Shown piece by piece: positions 1 through 5,934 of a stretch of 7,153 nucleotides of DNA. The first letter of the stretch is position 1. Every line of letters begins with the position of its first letter. Source of the DNA: Planctomycetaceae bacterium (GTDB lineage: Bacteria > Planctomycetota > MHYJ01 > SBBU01); NCBI GenBank assembly GCA_005239585.1, contig SBBU01000193.1, forward strand, positions 1 through 7,153, given 5' to 3'. The position numbers and the translations under genes are program-made. The notes below the pieces were generated by a model that saw only the letters and a list, made by a program, of their open reading frames with translations, was not told where the DNA came from and did not search any database.

Positions 1-1698
1 GAGAACATCGGGGTTAAACGATCCGCACTCTCTGCGCTTGGCAAGCTTGGCGCAAAGGAATATGTAAAAGAAATCGCCGCGCTTTTGAAAGATAAGGACG
101 ACGAGATGAGAGAAAATGCTGCCCTCGCATTGGGTGATCTAGGAGCCAAGGAATTTGCGAAAGATCTTGCTGAACTCCTGAAGGATAAGAATGAAAAAGT
201 CAGAAAAAGCGCCCTATCCGCGCTTGGCAAACTTGGTGCAAAGGAAATAGTTAGATTCTTGAAAGACAAAGATGATGAAATCAGAGAGAATGCCGTCTGG
301 GTACTAGGTGAACTTGGAGCAAAGGAGTATGTGAGAGAAATGGCAGAGCTCTTGAAGGATACAAATGAAAAGGTCAGGAAAAGCGCCCTTGCGGCATTAG
401 GCAAGCTGGGAGCACAAGTGATTTCAACGCTTTTAAAAGACAGAAATGAAGATACAAAGGTGAATGCTATCATGATACTTGTGGAACTAGGGGCAAAAGA
501 GTTTGCGTGGGAATTTGTCAGGCTTTTGAAGGACAAGAGTGAAAAGATCAGGAAAAGCGCCCTTGCAGCACTCTGCAAGTTGGGAACAAAGGAGCATGCA
601 AGAGAGATCGCCCAATTTTTAAAGGACAAAAACGATGAAATGAGGGCAAATGCTATCGCGGCACTCGGCGAGTTAGGAGCAAAGGAGTACATAAAAGAGA
701 TTGCTGAACTCCTGAAGGATAAAAACGATCTAGTCAGACGAAGCGCTCTCACTGCATTAGGAAAATTGGGAGCAAAGGATTATTTGAAAGAACTCGCTGC
801 GCTTTTAAAGGATAAAGATGACGAAATAAGAGGCAATGCCGCCCGAATCCTAGGCGAACTAGAGGCAAAGGAATATGTAAAGGAAATCGCGGAGCTGCTC
901 AAGGATGCAAGTGAAAAGGTAAAACAAAGCGCCCTTGCGGCATTAAGCAAGTTAGGGGCTAAAGAAATCGCTGCGCTTTTAAAAGATAAAAATGACGAGA
1001 TAAGAGAGAATGCCGCATGGATACTTGGCGAACTGGGGGCAAAGGAGCACATAAAGGAAATCGCTGAACTTTTAAAGGATGCAAGTAGTTGGGTCAAACG
1101 AGGCGCTCTATCGTCACTGACCAAGCTGGGAGCAAAAGAATATGTGAAAGATATAGCCGAGCTTCTAAAGGATACAAATGGCTGGGTCAGACATAGCGCA
1201 CTCGCGGCATTGGGCAAATTGGGGGGCAAGCAGTACGTGAAGGAGATCTCAGAGCTTCTGAAGGACAAGGAAGATGCGGTGAGAGAGAATGCTGCCTATG
1301 CATTGGGCGAACTTGGCGCCAAGTGGTATACGAAGGATATCTCAGAGCTCTTGAAGGATAAGAGTGAAAAGGTCAGACGAAGCGCTATCTTAGTATTGTG
1401 TAAGCTCGGCGCGAAACAATTTGCAAAGGATATCGCAGAGCTTCTTAAGGATAAAGAAAATGACGTGAGAGGAAATGCGGTCTGGGCGCTGGGTGAATTG
1501 GGAGCAAAGGAACATGCAAAGAAAATTTCCGGATTGCTAAGCGATACTTCACAGTGTTTCGTCTATGATGAAAAGCTAAATGACTGGAGGGGCGTGACCA
1601 TAGCCTCAGTCGCCGCAAAGACATTGCAAAGCTGGGGTTACAAACTCAGTGAAAATAAAGATGGCACATGGAAACTGGAAGACAAAATCAAAAACTAG
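1..1698 (+). CDS. HEAT-repeat protein, 5'-truncated by the window edge
   Basis: The frame is open from base 1 to a TAG at 1696-1698 (565 codons visible). The in-frame TTG at 85 lies inside a repeat (LLKD), so the real start is upstream of the window. Nearly all of it is tandem two-helix units beginning G-A-K-E and ending L-G-E-L or L-G-K-L. I count a partial first unit, 16 whole units (residues 17-500), and a divergent C-terminal cap (residues 501-565, containing TIASVAAKTLQSWGYKL). The pattern matches HEAT / PBS-lyase HEAT-like repeats, which form solenoid scaffolds for protein-protein contacts. No enzyme motif, signal peptide or membrane segment is visible in this part. The protein is very rich in Lys and Glu and looks soluble. 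Its partner and pathway cannot be told from the sequence. It converges with rmuC, with 67 bases between the two stop codons and no clear terminator there. Confidence 0.93.
   Translation, partial: ENIGVKRSALSALGKLGAKEYVKEIAALLKDKDDEMRENAALALGDLGAKEFAKDLAELLKDKNEKVRKSALSALGKLGAKEIVRFLKDKDDEIRENAVWVLGELGAKEYVREMAELLKDTNEKVRKSALAALGKLGAQVISTLLKDRNEDTKVNAIMILVELGAKEFAWEFVRLLKDKSEKIRKSALAALCKLGTKEHAREIAQFLKDKNDEMRANAIAALGELGAKEYIKEIAELLKDKNDLVRRSALTALGKLGAKDYLKELAALLKDKDDEIRGNAARILGELEAKEYVKEIAELLKDASEKVKQSALAALSKLGAKEIAALLKDKNDEIRENAAWILGELGAKEHIKEIAELLKDASSWVKRGALSSLTKLGAKEYVKDIAELLKDTNGWVRHSALAALGKLGGKQYVKEISELLKDKEDAVRENAAYALGELGAKWYTKDISELLKDKSEKVRRSAILVLCKLGAKQFAKDIAELLKDKENDVRGNAVWALGELGAKEHAKKISGLLSDTSQCFVYDEKLNDWRGVTIASVAAKTLQSWGYKLSENKDGTWKLEDKIKN
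49..1500 (+). repeat. Tandem HEAT-coding units, alternating in two types
   Basis: There are sixteen in-frame units, of which thirteen are 31 codons long. Three are 27 codons long (235-315, 409-489 and 955-1035) and lack four residues of the first helix (YVKE in the full-length units). Units alternate between an acidic E type (D-D-E-I-R-E-N-A...L-G-E-L) and a basic K type (N-E-K-V-R-K-S-A...L-G-K-L), so the higher-order period is two units. The alternation breaks once, where two K-type units are adjacent (1036-1128 and 1129-1221). Stretches such as AGCGCCCTTGC recur nearly unchanged at DNA level, so amplification by unequal recombination is likely. Confidence 0.88.
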
Positions 1699-1765
1699 GC
1701 CGGCGGAATAAAGTTATTGCCTTGGCACTACCCAGAATTGGCTGACGGTTTTCAGGTATTTCTCA

Positions 1766-2992
1766 TCATTCATTTTGATTCCTTGTTTCACTGGGATTAC
1801 TTTTGGGTTCAGGGAGAAGGGGTTCAATCGGGATTCCTTTTTGTGTTCGAATCTCTTCTATCTGCCTTAGTGGTTTTTCCAACTGATTGCGCCGCGTGGA
1901 GCTGAGTTTGTCAAATTCTTTCTGTGCCTGATCGATCTTCTTCCCCATCTCCTCAAGGGAACCTACAAACGCCTCCCACTGCTTATTGAACGACCCGAGG
2001 AGCGACAAGATCCTCGATGCTGTTCGCTCCAGGTTAAAGTTATCGACTGCCTGTCTCATCACAGCCAGAATCGCATAGAGAGTAAGAGGCGAGCACAATA
2101 TGACTTTATTCTTCAAGGCCTCATCAAGAATAGAGTTGTCACTCTCATTGATAAACGCATAGACCTGCTCGTTTGGTATAAAGACAATGACATAATCGAG
2201 TGTGTTCTCGGCTGGATTTATGTATTCTCTGGTCGTCACCTCTTTGACTCTGCCTTTGACATCTGTTAGGAATTGATTCTTGTATCTGGTTTTTTCTGTG
2301 ATCTCTTGGGCCTCGAGATATCGAAGATAGTTATCGAATGGAAATTTTACATCCATGTTTACCTTTCTTTCCTGCGGCAGGAGGAAGGTATAATCAGGCC
2401 GATTCATACTGGTTTCCAGTCCCTTTTGTTTCTGGTAATTGATCCCTTCGATAAAACCAGCGAGTCTAAGAATATCCTCGGCCATGCGCTCGCCCCATTG
2501 CCCTCTTACCTTTGAATTTGCCAGTGCTGATCTAAGCTGAAGCGTAGTTTCCTGGAGTTTTGATGTCTGCTCTGCAGCGGACTTGAGTTGTGTTGTAAGC
2601 TCACCAAACTTTCGCTCCCTGTCCTTTTCGAGGCCTGTAACCACCTCTTCAACCTTACGGAGGTCCGTCCTTATAGTCTCAAGAGTCTGGTCAATGAGCT
2701 TCTTCTTGCCTTCAAGTTCCTTCTCTCCTGCCTGTGTCTGTTTTGTCAGGGTCTCATTTGCCATGTTAAGAAAAAGGCTTGTATTCCTTGAAAGCGCATC
2801 AAGAGAAAGGGTAGCAAATGACTCTTTGATTCGATTGACGACTGCCTCTAATTCCTGGATCCTCTGCGATTCGTTTTGCACTGCAATCTCGCGCAACAGA
2901 TCACGTGAGGTTCGTTTCTGAAACAAAACAATGATTACTGCAATAACAAGGCCTATGCCCAGTCCGACAGCAAAAGGCAAAAAGAATTCCAT
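1766..2992 (-). CDS. rmuC: RmuC-family DNA recombination protein
   Basis: The 408-residue product has the RmuC family layout. It starts with an N-terminal membrane helix (about residues 4-24), then a long Gln/Glu/Lys-rich coiled coil (about 28-155), then the RmuC domain (about 160-350), and ends with a charged, Pro-rich tail. Visible family motifs are G-Q-W-G-E (164-168), R-P-D-Y (198-201) and N-M-D-V-K-F-P (212-218). P-D followed by D-V-K resembles a PD-(D/E)xK nuclease core. E. coli RmuC limits recombination at inverted repeats; a nuclease role is inferred from the fold. The ATG at 2990-2992 is preceded by a weak GGGG ribosome site. The gene lies 50 bases after ptsI with no obvious terminator, so co-transcription is plausible although the functions are unrelated. 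It ends with two tandem TGA codons, showing that TGA is an ordinary stop in this genome. Confidence 0.94.
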   Translation of the reverse strand: MEFFLPFAVGLGIGLVIAVIIVLFQKRTSRDLLREIAVQNESQRIQELEAVVNRIKESFATLSLDALSRNTSLFLNMANETLTKQTQAGEKELEGKKKLIDQTLETIRTDLRKVEEVVTGLEKDRERKFGELTTQLKSAAEQTSKLQETTLQLRSALANSKVRGQWGERMAEDILRLAGFIEGINYQKQKGLETSMNRPDYTFLLPQERKVNMDVKFPFDNYLRYLEAQEITEKTRYKNQFLTDVKGRVKEVTTREYINPAENTLDYVIVFIPNEQVYAFINESDNSILDEALKNKVILCSPLTLYAILAVMRQAVDNFNLERTASRILSLLGSFNKQWEAFVGSLEEMGKKIDQAQKEFDKLSSTRRNQLEKPLRQIEEIRTQKGIPIEPLLPEPKSNPSETRNQNE

Positions 2993-3042
2993 ATTACCCC
3001 GGCGATATGTTATTCAATTCAGCAAAGTTTTGCAACAACTAC

Positions 3043-4767
3043 TTAAAGGGGGGTGTGACCTTTTAGGAACTCTAGCACATCTTTAGCTGTCTTGAATTTC
3101 ATAACCTCTCTTGCAATCTCTTGTGCCTCGTGAATTGTTACCGATCTTATTACTCTTTTAATCTCGGGAATGGCCGGGGGGACAACACTCAGAATCCGCA
3201 ACCCCATTCCGATGAGCAACTGTGTAAATAATGGGTCACTGGACATTTCACCGCAGATCGAGACTCCCTTGCCAAGTTTCAGTGCGGTCTCTACAATCTG
3301 TTTGAGAAGCCTAATGACTGCGGGATGGGATGGTTGGTAGAGCTGTGACACCTTTTCATTTCCTCTATCCACAGCCATGAGAAACGCTATCAGGTCATTT
3401 GTACCAATGCTGAAAAAATCCACGTAATCGCACATTTGATCTGTAACGAGCGCGCAGGAGGGGACTTCAACCATTATACCGACCTCTAATTTGCCGCGCG
3501 GTTCCATTTTCTCTCGTGCCAGATCCATTTTCACAGAATCAAGTATCTCGCGAATGCGGATTATCTCATGGAGCGAACTAACCATTGGAAACATCAGAGA
3601 GACATTTCCTATTTCTGACACTTTAAGCACAGCTCTTAACTGCGTAGTAAACTGCTCCATCTGTTCCATGGATAATCTTATTGCCCTAACGCCCATCAAT
3701 GGATTGGGCTGCGCATCGATTCCTGGGACCGGAAATTTATCAGCTCCAATGTCAAGAGTACGAATCACAATTTTTCTATTTCCTAATGTCTTTATTGCCT
3801 TGCTGTAGGCCTCAATGTGATCCTTCTCCGTCGGTTCCCTCTTGCTGGTGAGGTACAAAAACTCTGTCCTATAGAGCCCGATACCATCACCGCCATAGTC
3901 AAGCACGCTTTGCACCTCATCTGGCGACTCGATGTTGGCAAGTATGGTAATCTTGACACCATCCCTTGTAACCGACGGAAGATCCTTTAATTCATGAACG
4001 AGTCTCTTCTCCATAGAAGAAAATGTCATTTCCATCGCGCCATACCGTTTTATGGTTTCCTCGTCTGGATCAATTATGACTGTACCAGCCTGACCATCGA
4101 GAATAACTGTATCGCCCCCGGCCACCTCTTTAGTAACGTTTTCGAGGCCGACAATTGCAGGTATGCCGAGCGAGCTTGCGATTATAGCACTATGTGAGGT
4201 CTTACCGCCCTTATCGGTAAGTATTCCCTTGACCTTTTCCTTGTCCAAGGATGCAGTCTGTGCAGGGGTCAGTTCTCTGGCAACAAGAATGACATTATCC
4301 TTCAATGAAGAGAGATCTTCAGCGGAATCACGCAGCAACTTGCCAAGAAGTGTGCGTTCAAGATCGCTAAAGTCCTGAATAATTCTCTCTGTGAAGGAAT
4401 TAGTCCCCCACGAAGAAAGCGCCTTGACTTTTTTACGAATGACCCACGTAACGGCGTACTCAGTGCTATATCTATTTTTTCTCACTGCATCAGTAACGTC
4501 CTTCTTAAAGCTCATATCATCAAACATAGATTGATAGCTCTCAATTATTTTCAGGACTGTCTTGTCAATTTTTTTAGATAATCTCGCTAGATGGGATGAA
4601 CACTCCTTTCGAGCCTGTTCTATCGCATCCTCAAAGGCCGCGACATGGCTGGCCACCTGTGAAGCCTTTATATATTTTCTGGTAATTGTGGCGTTGCCAT
4701 GCTCAAGCAGAAGAACCTGTGCAATCGCATAGCCCGGTGATACAGATATACCTTTTAAGATCTTCAT
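3043..4767 (-). CDS. ptsI: PTS enzyme I (phosphoenolpyruvate-protein phosphotransferase)
   Basis: This cytoplasmic enzyme takes phosphate from phosphoenolpyruvate onto a histidine and passes it to HPr. The 574-residue length is normal for enzyme I. The order is an N-terminal helical HPr-binding region with the swivelling phosphohistidine domain, then a C-terminal PEP-binding barrel from about residue 265. The phosphorylated His is H192 in G-G-K-T-S-H-S-A-I. Counterparts of the E. coli catalytic residues are R300 (LYRTEF), R336 (IRTLDIGADK), E434 (IMVEVPS), N457/D458 (GTNDL), R468 (AVDRGN) and C505 (SICGEM). There is no GAF domain, so it is PtsI-like rather than PtsP-like. The segment after GTNDL reads IAFLMAVDR, where E. 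coli has TQYTMAADR. The ATG lies 2 bases after the ptsH stop, and a GGTGA ribosome site sits inside the end of ptsH, indicating translational coupling. Confidence 0.97.
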   Translation of the reverse strand: MKILKGISVSPGYAIAQVLLLEHGNATITRKYIKASQVASHVAAFEDAIEQARKECSSHLARLSKKIDKTVLKIIESYQSMFDDMSFKKDVTDAVRKNRYSTEYAVTWVIRKKVKALSSWGTNSFTERIIQDFSDLERTLLGKLLRDSAEDLSSLKDNVILVARELTPAQTASLDKEKVKGILTDKGGKTSHSAIIASSLGIPAIVGLENVTKEVAGGDTVILDGQAGTVIIDPDEETIKRYGAMEMTFSSMEKRLVHELKDLPSVTRDGVKITILANIESPDEVQSVLDYGGDGIGLYRTEFLYLTSKREPTEKDHIEAYSKAIKTLGNRKIVIRTLDIGADKFPVPGIDAQPNPLMGVRAIRLSMEQMEQFTTQLRAVLKVSEIGNVSLMFPMVSSLHEIIRIREILDSVKMDLAREKMEPRGKLEVGIMVEVPSCALVTDQMCDYVDFFSIGTNDLIAFLMAVDRGNEKVSQLYQPSHPAVIRLLKQIVETALKLGKGVSICGEMSSDPLFTQLLIGMGLRILSVVPPAIPEIKRVIRSVTIHEAQEIAREVMKFKTAKDVLEFLKGHTPL

Positions 4768-4769
4768 CC

Positions 4770-5039
4770 CTATTCTTCACCAAAACCAGAATTAATCATT
4801 TCCGCCAGTGCATTGACCGCCTTTTCACAATCAGCTCCATCTGCCTTTATCGTCAGCTTTGATCCCATAGTCGCCGCCAAAGTCAGCAGTTCAATAGGGC
4901 TTTTGGCATTCACAGTCATACCATCCTTTGTCACAGTCACGCTGGAAGAAAATTTCATTGCCGTCTGTGCAAAGGCAGCAGCAGGTCTTACATGCATCCC
5001 CAGTCTATTTCTAATCACAACTTCTTTTTCTTTTACCAT
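4770..5039 (-). CDS. ptsH: PTS phosphocarrier protein HPr
   Basis: HPr is the small cytoplasmic carrier that accepts phosphate from enzyme I and hands it to EIIA proteins. I chose the ATG at 5037-5039, giving 89 residues, the usual size. It places the active His at residue 16 in G-M-H-V-R-P-A-A, and an AGAG purine stretch lies upstream. An in-frame GTG at 5046-5048 would add three residues (92 in all) but has no ribosome site. The regulatory serine position corresponds to S47 in N-A-K-S-P-I-E-L. Firmicutes that use HPr kinase have S-I-M-G there, so regulatory phosphorylation is uncertain. Next to ptsI (2-base gap) it forms a clear ptsH-ptsI pair. A possible promoter of its own lies at 5096-5124. 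Confidence 0.96.
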   Translation of the reverse strand: MVKEKEVVIRNRLGMHVRPAAAFAQTAMKFSSSVTVTKDGMTVNAKSPIELLTLAATMGSKLTIKADGADCEKAVNALAEMINSGFGEE

Positions 5040-5095
5040 ATCTTTCACTCTAAGAAATCAGAGTCAGCACAACAACCACTCTACAGAAGGGATAA

Positions 5096-5124
5096 ATTGT
5101 ACCACTTTGGCTTGAAAATTTGAA
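5096..5124 (-). promoter_or_regulatory. Possible sigma70-type promoter for ptsH-ptsI
   Basis: On the minus strand, a -35-like TTCAAA (5119-5124) and a -10-like TACAAT (5096-5101, 5 of 6 matches) are separated by 17 bases. They lie in the 112-121 base gap between the dsrE-like gene and ptsH. Transcription would start near 5089, about 50 bases before the HPr start. The -35 match is only moderate, so this is a suggestion. Confidence 0.4.
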
Positions 5125-5160
5125 TATGCGACAGCGTGGCTTTGTAATACTTTTGTGAAA

Positions 5161-5523
5161 CTAGGTTGACACCACCCTGTCGTATTCAAGACAAAGATTG
5201 GCGAATTTTTTAGGATCGATGTAAGAGGCGTTTTTCCCTTCGAGGTCCTGATCCAGGACTCCACGAGCCTTGGCTCACATCCCTCAGACATAGATCGGGA
5301 CTTTGTTTTGGACTGCGGTAGTAAAGAGTTCTTTTAGCGGAGAAAGCCCGACGCCGACCATCGTTTCACGAATCAGATCTTTGATCAGAACTGTTGCATC
5401 CATTAGAAGCGCGATACCGGCCTCATGCCCAGCTTCTTTTGCACCACGAGCCATGTTAAACCCGATAGAGGCACGCGTTGGGTCATCAGTTCCATGCGTT
5501 ACAACATAGAGTATTTTTCCCAT
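5161..5523 (-). CDS. DsrE-like selenoprotein with U-x-x-U motif (two in-frame TGA)
   Basis: The ATG at 5521-5523 follows a strong GGAGGA ribosome site (5531-5536, 7-base gap). The first 79 codons give a DsrE/DsrF-fold protein with T-H-G-T-D-D-P-T-R-A at 9-18, A-G-H-E at 31-34 and V-P-I-Y-V at 75-79. Codon 80 is TGA (5284-5286) and codon 83 is TGA (5275-5277). The same frame then continues with A-K-A-R-G-V (84-89) and L-E-G-K-N-A (94-99) to a TAG at 5161-5163, giving 120 residues. Relatives, as I recall them, read V-P-I-Y-V-C-G-x-C-x-K-A-R-G there, so both TGAs replace the conserved cysteines. I infer selenocysteines U80 and U83 in a redox-active U-G-M-U site that could form a diselenide. DsrE-family proteins are small cytoplasmic sulfur-relay or peroxiredoxin-like proteins; the substrate is unknown. 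A conventional annotation would end at 5284 (79 residues) and lose the active site. Sec machinery genes are not in the window. Confidence 0.87.
5242..5261 (-). promoter_or_regulatory. Putative bacterial SECIS hairpin
   Basis: The mRNA just downstream of the two TGA codons can fold into an 8-bp hairpin. The 5' arm is GAGUCCUG, the apical loop is GAU, and the 3' arm is CAGGACCUC with one bulged C. The loop is 21 nucleotides after the second TGA and 30 after the first. Bacterial SECIS elements, as I recall the published model, lie inside the coding region with a 3-14 nucleotide loop, a G in the first two loop positions, and about 16-37 nucleotides from the UGA to the loop. All of these hold for both TGAs, so one hairpin could recruit SelB for both. 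No folding energy was computed. Confidence 0.7.
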
Positions 5524-5568
5524 ATTTCATTCCTCCAAGAAAATTGAGTTTCAAACAGAACAGTGCAC

Positions 5569-5597
5569 ATCTTATTGGAATCAACATCCAAGTTCAA
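5569..5597 (-). promoter_or_regulatory. Possible weak promoter close to the dsrE-like gene
   Basis: On the minus strand, TTGAAC (5592-5597) and TAAGAT (5569-5574) are spaced by 17 bases, each matching the sigma70 consensus at 4 of 6 positions. The palindrome CAATTAATTG (5595-5604) overlaps the -35 and could be an operator. It would give a short leader of about 40 bases. Chance occurrence is quite possible. Confidence 0.25.
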
Positions 5598-5615
5598 TTA
5601 ATTGCACGGGTCCCC

Positions 5616-5704
5616 ATAGGTCCGATTCCAGTCGTGGAGAATCCAATGGAGGTGACGGAGAACCCCCAGAGACTCCATAGGCACCGCCGTGAGTCGGAGA
5701 CTCC
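5616..5704 (-). repeat. Degenerate ~30-base tandem repeat in the leader
   Basis: On the minus strand, three successive units (5677-5704, 5645-5676, 5616-5644) are 28, 32 and 29 bases long. The units start with GGAGTCTCC, GGAGTCTCT and GGATTCTCC. The first and third both end in CCTAT followed by GG. An additional internal GGGTTCTCC occurs in the second. The first unit can form a GAGTC/GACTC hairpin with a 3-base loop. The interiors diverge, so this is an old or weak repeat. Its role is unknown. Confidence 0.45.
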
Positions 5705-5819
5705 GAAGCATGTAGATATTCTGCCACTGTATGGTCAATTTTCAACCGCAAAGCATATGAGCCTAGATGATTATCAGGGGAACTTCCATACCCTATCTAG
5801 TACTTTACCGCACCCCTAT

Positions 5820-5847
5820 ATTATATGCAAAACACCCTATCTGTCAG
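5820..5847 (-). promoter_or_regulatory. Near-consensus sigma70-type promoter
   Basis: On the minus strand, CTGACA (5842-5847, 5 of 6 matches to TTGACA) is followed 16 bases later by a perfect TATAAT (5820-5825). The position, after the ptsN stop and inside the gap without genes, is right for a transcript running into the dsrE-like gene, with a start near 5813. It implies that the selenoprotein (and perhaps ptsH-ptsI-rmuC) can be expressed separately from hpf-ptsN. Confidence 0.6.
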
Positions 5848-5934
5848 CTAAAAGACATGAATAGTTGTGGATTCAGACCTGTTATTGCACTGGTACTCGA
5901 ACGGATGCGGGAACGTTGGGCTTTTTGTCACCCT

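Larger units (their letters stand above)
5524..5934 (-). other. 411-base gap between ptsN and the dsrE-like gene; probable long leader
   Basis: No convincing protein gene lies here on either strand; the plus-strand open frames show no recognisable motif and no good ribosome site. On the minus strand it holds a near-consensus promoter (5820-5847), a weaker one (5569-5597), a degenerate ~30-base repeat (5616-5704), the 10-base palindrome CAATTAATTG (5595-5604) beside the weaker -35, and the dsrE ribosome site (5531-5536). Transcription from the stronger promoter would give a leader of about 290 nucleotides. I looked for tRNA-Sec, 4.5S, 6S, tmRNA and RNase P signatures and found none. An unrecognised regulatory RNA or small RNA is possible. 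Confidence 0.5.

Noticed and set aside
780..1268. 162-residue minus-strand open frame inside the HEAT gene
   Set aside because: It is the antisense shadow of the repeat array; its serine-rich repeats mirror the HEAT codons.
1699..1765. Bidirectional terminator between the HEAT gene and rmuC
   Set aside because: Only the short palindrome GCCGGC is visible, with no stem of useful length and no T-tract on either strand.
3022..3033. Dyad GCAAAGTTTTGC between ptsI and rmuC as a terminator
   Set aside because: The arms are only 5 bases with a 2-base loop and no T-tract. It does not argue against ptsI-rmuC co-transcription.
5064..5291. 75-residue minus-strand open frame overlapping the end of the dsrE-like gene
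   Set aside because: It lies in another frame over the readthrough part of the selenoprotein, has no recognisable motif and no ribosome site, and runs across the dsrE stop and the gap to ptsH.
5161..5523. dsrE-like gene as a pseudogene, or TGA decoded as Trp or Gly genome-wide
   Set aside because: Decay would not place both TGAs on the conserved cysteines and leave the downstream motifs intact. Tryptophan is encoded by TGG throughout the window, and rmuC ends in tandem TGA codons, so TGA is a normal stop here.
5478..5864. 128-residue plus-strand open frame in the ptsN-dsrE gap
   Set aside because: There is no ribosome site and no family motif, it overlaps the dsrE start, and the composition is unlike the neighbouring genes. 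It is better explained by the leader region.
5524..5934. tRNA-Sec (selC) or another known structural RNA beside the selenoprotein
   Set aside because: A T-arm-like GGTCCGATTCC at 5619-5629 (+) does not pair as a T stem. No TCA anticodon loop or acceptor stem was found, and no 4.5S, tmRNA or RNase P signatures were seen.
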